Positions 1-5,148 of a stretch of DNA of 5,741 nt are shown here, piece by piece. Position 1 is the stretch's first letter, and each line of letters opens with the position of its first letter. The notes under the pieces are model-generated. The model ran no database searches and was not told the origin of the DNA. It saw only the letters and a list, made by a program, of their open reading frames with translations. The DNA is from an uncultured Erythrobacteraceae bacterium (lineage in GTDB: Bacteria; Pseudomonadota; Alphaproteobacteria; Sphingomonadales; Sphingomonadaceae), in assembly GCA_950071875.1 (NCBI GenBank), contig CATMNW010000174.1, positions 1 to 5,741 of the forward strand, read 5' to 3'. The position numbers were made by a program, and so were the translations under genes.

Positions 1-318
1 CTGGGCGTCCCCCCGAAGCGATCGACCAGCGCGCTGGGCGTATTCCTGTCGATCATCATGGTCGTCGCCTATCACAAGGTGAACCAGTACGGCGAAGACG
101 TGGCGGCACTGGGCCGCGTGGATCCCATTCTTGCCCTGTGGGGGCCGTTCATCCTGTTCGCGGCTTTGATCATATGGATGTACTGGCGCGTGGCGCATGT
201 GCCGGGCGGACAGGCCATCGGCGCACTCGAAGTCTGGTTCGCGAAGCTGAGCAAGCGACTAGGCAAGCTTTTCCGGCGCCGCAAGCGCCTCAAGATAGAC
301 CTGTCGTCGGCCGAATAA
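1..318 (+). CDS. lptF: LptF, LPS export permease, C-terminal part (5' end outside window)
   Basis: Frame 1 is open from the first base to the TAA at 316-318, giving the last 105 residues of a protein whose start lies outside the window. LptF pairs with LptG in the inner membrane. With the ATPase LptB they extract lipopolysaccharide and pass it to the LptC/LptA bridge. Visible sequence includes LGVPPKRSTSALGVFLSII followed by VAYHKVNQYGE, a pattern typical of the C-terminal membrane part of YjgP/YjgQ-family permeases. Two hydrophobic segments can be seen, at visible residues about 11-26 and 43-62. A strongly basic cytoplasmic tail (RRRKRLK) follows, ending DLSSAE. The ATG at 58 is internal to this frame and is not the gene start. 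lptG follows after 10 bp, the usual lptF-lptG order. The family is clear; calling it F rather than G rests on gene order and the complete lptG behind it. Confidence 0.88.
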   Translation: MGVPPKRSTSALGVFLSIIMVVAYHKVNQYGEDVAALGRVDPILALWGPFILFAALIIWMYWRVAHVPGGQAIGALEVWFAKLSKRLGKLFRRRKRLKIDLSSAE

Positions 319-328
319 CGAGACCGGA

Positions 329-1426
329 ATGCAACTCGACTTCTTCCCCTCGCGGACGCTGACGCTTTACCTCGCCAAGATGTTTGCCGTGCGTATTGCG
401 GCCATGCTGTTCATCCTCGTGCTCGTGCTGATGATGCTGGACCTGCTTTCGAACAGCGGCAAGATCCTCGCTGTCGAGGGGAACGGACAGGGCGAACTGC
501 TGACCTATGCGGGCCTTCGCATACCGCAGCTGATTTCGCGCTTCCTGCCCTACTCCGTATTGCTCGCGACGCTGATCACGCTGGTGACCCTCAACCAGAA
601 CAGCGAAGTGATCGCGATGAAGGCCGCGGGCCTTTCCGCACACCAGGTGCTTGCCCCGTTGCTGCTGACGGCAGGGATCGTTTCGGGCGGAACCTTCCTG
701 TTCAACGAAGTGCTCGTGACGCGTTCGAACCAGACGCTCAAAGCCTGGGAAGCGGTCGATTTCGGCCCGATCCCGACCGAGGACCGCGTCCGCGCCAATA
801 TTTACCTCAACGACAATGGCAATATCCTGACCGCCGCATACCTTGCCGGTAGGGGCGAAGCGATCGCCATGCGCAACGTCGGTTGGTACGTCCGCAATGC
901 GGATGGCATGATCGTAGAGCAGGTCGAAGCCGACCGCGCTGTATATGCCAACCCCGGCTGGCGCCTGGAAGGTGTCACGCGCTTCAGTGTCCAGAACGCC
1001 GTGACCGACCAGCCCCGATCGCTCGTGGTCGGAGAAGGACTTTCGCCCGAACAGATCGACCTCGCCAAGATCGATCCCGACGCAGAGCCCTTCTGGACGC
1101 TCACGCAATCCATCGCCGAATACGAACGCGCAGGTCGGCGCACCACCGAACTGCGCGCGAAATGGTGGCACAAGATTTCCGGCCCGCTTTCGGCCTTCCT
1201 CATGCCGCTACTGGGCGCGGTTGCCGCCTTCGGCCTGGCGCGATCCGGACAGTTGTTCGTGCGCGCCGTGATCGGGATGGCACTGGGCTTTGCCTATTTC
1301 GTGGTCGACAATGCCGCGCTCGCCATGGGCAGCTTCGGCGGCTATCCGCCGTTCCTTGCCGCGTGGGCACCGGTCATGCTTTTTGTCCTGATCGGTGAAA
1401 CGGTGCTGATCCGAACCGAGGAATGA
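329..1426 (+). CDS. lptG: LptG, LPS export ABC transporter permease
   Basis: A complete 365-residue inner-membrane permease of the YjgP/YjgQ family, close to the usual family length. With LptF and LptB it drives lipopolysaccharide from the inner membrane toward the outer membrane. Hydrophobic segments lie at about residues 22-40, 70-88 and 106-128, then at 285-305, 311-331 and 340-358. This is the expected three-plus-three arrangement around a periplasmic domain (about 135-270). NSEVIAMKAAGLS (91-103) matches the cytoplasmic coupling-helix region that contacts the LptB ATPase in this family. WWHKISGPLSAFLMPLLGA (279-297) is the conserved entry to the second membrane half. The ATG at 329 is preceded by a weak purine stretch (CGAGA, 319-323). 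The gap to lptF is 10 bp, and the stop overlaps the next gene's start, so all three genes probably share one transcript. No missing or odd residues were seen. Confidence 0.92.
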   Translation: MQLDFFPSRTLTLYLAKMFAVRIAAMLFILVLVLMMLDLLSNSGKILAVEGNGQGELLTYAGLRIPQLISRFLPYSVLLATLITLVTLNQNSEVIAMKAAGLSAHQVLAPLLLTAGIVSGGTFLFNEVLVTRSNQTLKAWEAVDFGPIPTEDRVRANIYLNDNGNILTAAYLAGRGEAIAMRNVGWYVRNADGMIVEQVEADRAVYANPGWRLEGVTRFSVQNAVTDQPRSLVVGEGLSPEQIDLAKIDPDAEPFWTLTQSIAEYERAGRRTTELRAKWWHKISGPLSAFLMPLLGAVAAFGLARSGQLFVRAVIGMALGFAYFVVDNAALAMGSFGGYPPFLAAWAPVMLFVLIGETVLIRTEE

Positions 1427-1941
1427 GCGGTTTTTCCATCCGCCTGGCAAGGCCGGACGATGCCGCGCACCTGCCTGCCATCGAACGTGCTGCGGCGGTC
1501 CTGTTCCGGGATACTGCCGAAGGCGCTGCGATCGATCTCGATGAAGTGCGGACGGTTGCCGATTATCGCGGCATGATTGCCAAAGGACATTGTCTCGTCG
1601 CCGAAATCGACGAGCGGATCGTGGGTTTTCTGGCATCGCGCCCCGCCGGACGGGAATTGCATGTGGAGGAAATGGACGTCCACTCCGACGCGCAGCGCAA
1701 GGGTATCGGATCGGTCCTGATGCGTGCCTGCATCGTCGATGCGCAGAACAGCGGCTTTCGCGCGCTGACCCTGACCACTTTTCGCGACCTCGGCTGGAAC
1801 GGTCCTTTCTATGCCCGGCTCGGCTTTGTCGAGGTGGAGGATCTCGACGCACATCCGCGACTGGCGCAAACGATCGCGCAGGAAATATCCGATGGCCTGC
1901 CGGCCGACAGCCGGATCGCGATGATCCGGTTCCTAAGCTGA
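1423..1941 (+). CDS. GNAT-family N-acetyltransferase
   Basis: A 172-residue protein of the GNAT fold, expected to transfer an acetyl group from acetyl-CoA to an amine; the substrate cannot be told from sequence. It begins directly with the first strand (FSIRLARPDDAAHL, 4-17). VEEMDVHSDAQRKGIGSVLM (81-100) carries the acetyl-CoA pyrophosphate-binding motif A, with Q91-R-K-G-I-G96. TLTTFRDLGWNGPFYARLGF (116-135) is the motif B region, with the Tyr and the terminal ARLGF common to many GNAT enzymes. It has no signal peptide or membrane segment and is probably cytoplasmic. The ATG overlaps the lptG stop (ATGA, 1423-1426). GAGGA at 1418-1422 lies too close to be an ideal ribosome binding site, so translation is probably coupled to lptG. 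Its place in the LPS-export operon could be functional or only positional. Family confidence is high; the role is unknown. Confidence 0.88.
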   Translation: MSGFSIRLARPDDAAHLPAIERAAAVLFRDTAEGAAIDLDEVRTVADYRGMIAKGHCLVAEIDERIVGFLASRPAGRELHVEEMDVHSDAQRKGIGSVLMRACIVDAQNSGFRALTLTTFRDLGWNGPFYARLGFVEVEDLDAHPRLAQTIAQEISDGLPADSRIAMIRFLS

Positions 1942-1946
1942 TGCGG

Positions 1947-3044
1947 TCAGCCGCGCGAGCGCATGGTGTTGCGCGCGATCCGGCTTACCAGCACGCCCAT
2001 CCCCGCATGGTTCGCACCGTGATAGCTTGAATCGAGGTCAAGATGCGCGACCAGCCTGCGGTGCGCTTCGGGTAGGGAGTGATAGGGCATGGACGGCATC
2101 AGGTGGTGCAGCGCGTGGTAGCGCAGCCCGACCGGAGCCCACAGTTCCGCAATGCGGCCCGGGGGCGGCACGTTCACGCTGTCGAGGAACTGGGCCGTGA
2201 CGGTCATCGCTTCGCCTTCGTTCTCCCACAAATGCGCGACCAGCGTTCGCAACTGGTTGAGTACCGCCACGACGGATGCAACGGCGAAAGCGACCAGCAA
2301 GGGCTTCCAGCCGAACGCGAACACGCTGGCGATGAGTGCCCAGCTCCACAGCATGCCCGCGGTCTCGAGGATGAGAACGCGGCGCGGCAGATCGCCTTCG
2401 GGCGGGCGGCGGCGGAAGTCGGGATTGATGGCAAGCGCGCTCAACCGCTGCCACGTAAGCTGGCGGATCGGCGGGATTATTGCGCCCAGCGGCACCAGTA
2501 CGGCAAAGCGTAACAGGAGCGCGGCCGGGGCCAGCAGTGCGATCAGGACGAATACCGGCAGGCTCCACGGTTTCATCAGCGCCAGCGGAAGGTATTCCGG
2601 ATCCTGGATCGTGCCGTATTGCGTGCGCTTGTGGTGCAGCGTGTGAACCTGTTCGTACATGAAGGACGGCGTCAGCATCGGCACGCCGACAAACACGTTC
2701 CACGCAGTGCGGAAGCCCGGCAGTGCGCCGTTCCGGAAATGCGAGATTTCGTGAATGAACAGGAGCGCGCGATACAGCGCGAGAACCGAGAGCACGCCCA
2801 GAGCAATTGCCGCAAGGCTGCTGTCGACCAGGATGGCACCTGCAAGCGAACCGTACCCGACCAGCGCAGAACCGATCATGTCGGCCCAGTAGATATCCGC
2901 GCGATGATCGGCAATATCCTTGGTCAGGTCGCGCGCGGCGCGCAGCATGGCCTTGTCGTCGGGAATCTGGGCATGCCAGCCCGATCCCGCCTCGCGGGGC
3001 ATGGGCGTTTCCATCGCCCGTATTGGAGTGTGTTGCACGTTCAT
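1947..3044 (-). CDS. Membrane fatty acid desaturase-family protein
   Basis: A complete 365-residue integral-membrane di-iron enzyme of the fatty acid desaturase superfamily. It would introduce a double bond into an acyl chain (or act on a related lipid) using oxygen and an electron donor. The three histidine boxes are visible: HEISH (98-102), HTLHH (134-138) and HALHH (310-314). An extra conserved-looking stretch, RTLVAHLWENEGE, spans 266-278 with H271 as a possible additional ligand. Hydrophobic segments lie at about 57-97, 162-192 and 228-264. The start at 3044 has GGAA about 9 nt upstream (CCGGAAATTACGACC before the ATG). In-frame ATGs at 3014 and 3002 are possible but less well placed. 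It is transcribed divergently from the gene at 3195 and converges on the GNAT gene with a 5-bp gap. Regiospecificity is not decidable from this sequence, and a carotenoid or sterol-type substrate cannot be excluded. Confidence 0.87.
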   Translation of the reverse strand: MNVQHTPIRAMETPMPREAGSGWHAQIPDDKAMLRAARDLTKDIADHRADIYWADMIGSALVGYGSLAGAILVDSSLAAIALGVLSVLALYRALLFIHEISHFRNGALPGFRTAWNVFVGVPMLTPSFMYEQVHTLHHKRTQYGTIQDPEYLPLALMKPWSLPVFVLIALLAPAALLLRFAVLVPLGAIIPPIRQLTWQRLSALAINPDFRRRPPEGDLPRRVLILETAGMLWSWALIASVFAFGWKPLLVAFAVASVVAVLNQLRTLVAHLWENEGEAMTVTAQFLDSVNVPPPGRIAELWAPVGLRYHALHHLMPSMPYHSLPEAHRRLVAHLDLDSSYHGANHAGMGVLVSRIARNTMRSRG

Positions 3045-3194
3045 GGTCGTAATTTCCGGGTTGCCCCTAGCTTAAATCGCGCGCGCGATACAGCGTGCGG
3101 TGTCGATCATAGTGATCGCCCTCGGCGCGTTTCCTTGACAAAGATCGGCTAGCGCACACAGGGCTAATCGAAGCTGAACGAAGGTAATGCGCGA
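3045..3194. promoter_or_regulatory. Divergent promoter region between desaturase and GNAT-like gene
   Basis: These 150 bp must hold the promoters of both divergent genes. On the plus strand TTGACA (3135-3140) is a perfect consensus -35 hexamer, but no good -10 lies at 16-18 bp; ACAGGG or a shifted variant would have to serve. On the minus strand TATGAT (complement of 3106-3111) is a good -10 for the desaturase, about 60 bp before its ATG, with a poor -35. A 15-bp dyad, CGATCATAGTGATCG (3104-3118), covers that -10. A 14-bp palindrome ATCGCGCGCGCGAT lies at 3076-3089. AAGG at 3181-3184 is the likely ribosome binding site for the ATG at 3195. The promoter hexamers are judged by eye only. Confidence 0.4.
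3104..3118. promoter_or_regulatory. 15-bp dyad, possible operator over desaturase -10
   Basis: CGATCA and TGATCG are perfect 6-bp inverted arms around TAG. The dyad sits on the best minus-strand -10 candidate (TATGAT, complement of 3106-3111), so a bound repressor there would block the desaturase. No regulator can be named. Short dyads also arise by chance in a region rich in GATC and CGCG, so this is a weak call. Confidence 0.3.
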
Positions 3195-4358
3195 ATGTCG
3201 GACAAGAATGTGGTGATCGAGCCGGTCGAGGGCAAGAAGGGTCGCGCCGAGTTCGTGGATTGCGGTCGCGCCTTCGCCGCGCGCGAGGAACACTGGGTCC
3301 CCCAGATCCGCTCGGAACAGCTAGAACTCGTCAATCCGGAAAAGAACCCATTCTTCGAACATGCCTCGCACCAGCTTTTCATCGCGCGGCGCGCAGGCAA
3401 GGCGGTCGGGCGCATTTCGGCTCATATCGATCACCTGGCGCTGGAACTGCCACGCGAACAGGGCTTCGGGCCTGGCGCAGGGATGTTCGGTTATTTCGAT
3501 GCGGCGGACGAGACGGTGGCCCACGCCCTGCTTTCACGCGCCGAAGAATGGTTGCGCGGCCAGGGTATGACCCGCTCCATCGGCCCTATTTCTATGTCGA
3601 TCTGGGAAGAGCCGGGCTTGCTCGTCAAAGGACAGGACCATTCGCCCCTCATCATGATGGGCCACCATCCTGAAATCTACCAGCACTGGATCGAAAGCGC
3701 CGGATATGCCCGGGCGAAGACGCTCCTTACCTACGATCTCGACGTCAGCCACGACTTCCCGCCGCTGATCCGCCGGATCGTGCAGTCGGGCGAACGCAAC
3801 CAGCGGATATCGGTCCGTCCGGTGGACAAGAGCCGGTGGAACGAGGAGGTCGAAGTCATCCTGTCGATCCTCAACGATGCGTGGTCGAAGAACTGGGGCT
3901 TCGTGCCGTTCACGCCGAAGGAAATCGCCTACGCAGGCAAGAAGCTGCGGCCGATCATACATGAGGACGTGAACCTTATCGCCGAGCTGGATGGAAGGCC
4001 CGTCGCATTCATGCTGAGCTTTCCCGATGTGAACAGCGTGCTCAAGAGGATAGACGGCAAGCTGTTTCCCTTCGGGTGGTTCCACCTGCTGCGCTGGATG
4101 CGCAAACCCTACGGTGCAGATTTCCGGGTACCGCTGATGGGTGTGCTGCGGGAATTCCACAGCTCGCGGCTCGCGAGCCAGCTGGCTTTCATGATGATCG
4201 ACCAGATCCGCAACACCGCGACCGCACGTTATGGTACGCAGCGCGCCGAAGTCGGCTGGATCCTCGACGACAATCAGGGGATGATGGCGATTGCCGATGC
4301 GATCGAAAGCAACATCAATCGCGAATACGCCATTTACGAGAAACCTCTGGCTTCCTGA
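3195..4358 (+). CDS. Conserved protein with two GNAT-like halves (387 aa)
   Basis: A 387-residue soluble protein with no signal peptide or membrane segment. I recognise it as a conserved family often annotated only as hypothetical or N-acetyltransferase-like; it recalls E. coli YghO, from memory and not searched. The N-terminal half has NPFFEHASHQLFIARRAGK (51-69) followed by AVGRISAHIDH (70-80). This reads like GNAT strands 2-4, and GPISMSIWEEPGLLVKG (130-146) follows. The C-terminal half repeats the theme, with NLIAELDGRPVAFMLSFPDVN (260-280) and then a helix and strand stretch, LASQLAFMMIDQIRNTAT to AEVGWILDDNQGMMAIADAI (326-370). It ends in YAIYEKPLAS, as GNAT domains often end. A canonical Q/RxxGxG/A acetyl-CoA motif is not evident in either half, so catalytic activity is uncertain. 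AAGG (3181-3184) lies about 10 nt before the ATG. It is divergent from the desaturase. The gene itself is certain; its function is not known. Confidence 0.8.
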   Translation: MSDKNVVIEPVEGKKGRAEFVDCGRAFAAREEHWVPQIRSEQLELVNPEKNPFFEHASHQLFIARRAGKAVGRISAHIDHLALELPREQGFGPGAGMFGYFDAADETVAHALLSRAEEWLRGQGMTRSIGPISMSIWEEPGLLVKGQDHSPLIMMGHHPEIYQHWIESAGYARAKTLLTYDLDVSHDFPPLIRRIVQSGERNQRISVRPVDKSRWNEEVEVILSILNDAWSKNWGFVPFTPKEIAYAGKKLRPIIHEDVNLIAELDGRPVAFMLSFPDVNSVLKRIDGKLFPFGWFHLLRWMRKPYGADFRVPLMGVLREFHSSRLASQLAFMMIDQIRNTATARYGTQRAEVGWILDDNQGMMAIADAIESNINREYAIYEKPLAS

Positions 4359-4406
4359 GTTTTCGTGTCGCGCGGGTCACAGTCCCGACCTTTCGGCCCG
4401 CGTGGT

Positions 4407-4432
4407 GGAACCGCGCTGCCTCCGTGGCCGTT
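4407..4432 (+). promoter_or_regulatory. EcfG-type (general stress response) promoter of the response regulator
   Basis: GGAAC at 4407-4411, a 17-bp spacer (4412-4428) and CGTT at 4429-4432 match exactly the GGAAC-N16/17-CGTT consensus recognised by EcfG, the extracytoplasmic sigma factor of the alphaproteobacterial general stress response. Transcription would start near 4438-4441, leaving about 40 nt of leader before the ATG at 4479. It sits in non-coding DNA after the stop at 4358 and points at the receiver gene. Scanning for GGAAC on both strands found no other exact match to the element at N16 or N17 spacing in the window. Confidence 0.75.
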
Positions 4433-4444
4433 AGGCGGTCACAA

Positions 4445-4461
4445 GCGGGATTTCGACCCGC
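4445..4461 (+). other. Small hairpin in the response-regulator leader
   Basis: GCGGG (4445-4449) and CCCGC (4457-4461) can pair around a 7-nt loop, a few nt after the predicted transcription start and 17 nt before the ATG at 4479. It could stabilise the 5' end of the mRNA or be chance pairing in GC-rich DNA. There is no U tract, so it is not a terminator. Confidence 0.25.
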
Positions 4462-4478
4462 CGTCGCGACGAGACCCG

Positions 4479-4910
4479 ATGAAGCATGATCCCAGAAATA
4501 TAAGACGTGAGGCCTTGCCGGCGCATGTCCTCGTGGTCGAAGACGACGCAATTCTCGGGATCGCGCTCGAGGAAGCCCTGCGCGATGCAGGCGTCGCCAG
4601 GGTAGAACTGTCACCGTCGACGGAAGATGCCTTGCGCCATCTGCGCGACGAGCAACCCGATGCCATAGTCCTCGATGTGCATCTCGCCGACCGCGACGAT
4701 GGGTGGGCCATTGCGGAACTCGTGCGCACTCTTGGGCCGGACAGCCCGCGCATCATATTCTCGACAGGCGCCCCGCAGGACATTCCGGCGGATGTGGCCG
4801 CGATGGGATGCGTGCTGGAAAAGCCCTATTCCCCCGAAACACTGGTCGAAGTCATGCGCGAGCCGCGACGTCGCGGCCTGATTTCGCGCCTGCGTGGCGC
4901 ACTGCGCTAA
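4479..4910 (+). CDS. Single-domain response regulator (receiver only)
   Basis: A 143-residue protein that is essentially one CheY-like receiver domain with no output domain. VLVVEDD (17-23) supplies the acidic pocket (E21, D22, D23). IVLDVHL (63-69) holds the phospho-acceptor D66. IIFSTGAP (92-99) holds the switch Thr (T96), and LEKPYSPE (113-120) holds the conserved K115-P116. A basic tail, RRRGLISRLRGALR, closes the protein. I chose the ATG at 4479 over the in-frame ATG at 4365 because the earlier start lies upstream of the EcfG-type promoter, and its added 38 residues are low-complexity GC-rich sequence with no domain. The ribosome binding site is weak (GACGAGA, 4468-4474). Such proteins work by phosphorylation from, or phosphate shuttling to, histidine kinases, or by binding partners. 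The stress promoter suggests a role in or under the general stress response, like SdrG-type proteins, but this is inference. Confidence 0.88.
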   Translation: MKHDPRNIRREALPAHVLVVEDDAILGIALEEALRDAGVARVELSPSTEDALRHLRDEQPDAIVLDVHLADRDDGWAIAELVRTLGPDSPRIIFSTGAPQDIPADVAAMGCVLEKPYSPETLVEVMREPRRRGLISRLRGALR

Positions 4911-4987
4911 CCTGCCCTCCACTGCCTGACTGACATCGCGGGCAACTGTCCTGCTCTTGCATTTCCGGCGCCCGAGGTGACTGGACA

Positions 4988-5077
4988 GAAAAAAGGCCTC
5001 CGTAGCAGAGCTACGGAGGCCTTTCGGGATCGTATCACCAGCCGCTTGGACGGGAGGGGGGGTCTCGGCGGTGACAT
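4988..5077 (-). ncRNA. Candidate small RNA with C-rich loop and intrinsic terminator
   Basis: This is a prediction from layout. On the minus strand a GGAAC-N16-CGTA element (5108-5084) would start an RNA near 5077, and a hairpin with six T would end it near 4988, giving about 90 nt. The 5' part folds as an 8-bp stem with one bulged base: TCACCGCC (minus; plus 5067-5074) pairs with GGCTGGTGA (plus 5035-5043). The 23-nt apical loop (5044-5066) contains CCCCCCCTCCC (minus; plus 5052-5062). Exposed CU-rich loops that can pair with Shine-Dalgarno GGAGG are a known feature of several alphaproteobacterial trans-acting sRNAs. Alternatively the segment is only the 3' untranslated tail of the crp/fnr transcript, or an sRNA processed from it. 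I know no named homologue. The exact 5' end is estimated. Confidence 0.45.
4989..5024 (-). terminator. Rho-independent terminator (minus strand, perhaps bidirectional)
   Basis: Perfect inverted arms at 4992-5006 and 5010-5024 form a 15-bp stem with a 3-nt loop. The core is AAAGGCCTCCGTAG and its complement. Read on the minus strand, the stem ends in a run of six T (complement of 4989-4994), three of which also belong to the stem. This is a classic intrinsic terminator for the crp/fnr gene or the candidate small RNA. On the plus strand only three T follow the GC arm, all inside the stem, so termination of the response regulator transcript would be weaker. Confidence 0.88.
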
Positions 5078-5083
5078 AGATAC

Positions 5084-5108
5084 TACGTCCCGCCTGAAAC
5101 GGGGTTCC
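5084..5108 (-). promoter_or_regulatory. EcfG-like promoter element (GGAAC-N16-CGTA)
   Basis: On the minus strand GGAAC (plus 5104-5108, GTTCC) is followed after 16 nt by CGTA (plus 5084-5087, TACG). It differs from the EcfG consensus GGAAC-N16/17-CGTT only in the last base. It is in non-coding DNA after the crp/fnr stop and points at the candidate small RNA. The one mismatch and the lack of a start-site assay keep confidence moderate. Confidence 0.4.
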
Positions 5109-5119
5109 CACGCGTTTCA
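5095..5119. repeat. Inverted repeat TGAAACG...CGTTTCA
   Basis: Seven-base perfect arms, TGAAACG (5095-5101) and CGTTTCA (5113-5119), flank an 11-bp centre that contains the GGAAC of the minus-strand promoter-like element. It could be an operator over that -35, or a weak hairpin in the crp/fnr 3' tail. No T tract follows, so it is not a terminator. Confidence 0.35.
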
Positions 5120-5148
5120 ACTTTTTTTCGCTAGCCGGAAAAACGCTT

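Larger units (their letters stand above)
4911..5148. other. 238-bp intergenic region between convergent genes
   Basis: No convincing protein-coding frame lies here. The left third (4911-4988) shows nothing recognisable. The rest holds, on the minus strand, a GGAAC-based promoter-like element, a C-rich stem-loop and a strong terminator hairpin, annotated separately. It is the 3' region of both the response regulator (+) and the crp/fnr gene (-). Confidence 0.6.

Noticed and set aside
290..1171. 293-codon minus-strand open frame opposite lptG
   Set aside because: It is a shadow of a well-supported membrane protein gene. High-GC codon bias creates long antisense frames, and the composition is rich in His, Arg and Gln without a motif.
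1484..1507. Minus-strand GGAAC-N15-CGTT
   Set aside because: The spacer is one base short, it lies inside the GNAT coding region, and no minus-strand gene follows closely.
3076..3089. ATCGCGCGCGCGAT palindrome as a specific binding site
   Set aside because: Alternating CG runs are common by chance at this GC content, and nothing ties it to a promoter element.
4365..4478. N-terminal extension of the response regulator starting at ATG 4365
   Set aside because: It would start upstream of the EcfG-type promoter, overlaps that promoter and the leader hairpin, and encodes GC-rich sequence without domain features. The receiver fold starts shortly after 4479.
5052..5062. G-quadruplex on the plus strand (GGGAGGGGGGG)
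   Set aside because: Only three runs of three G can be drawn, and the C-rich loop on the minus strand explains the tract better.
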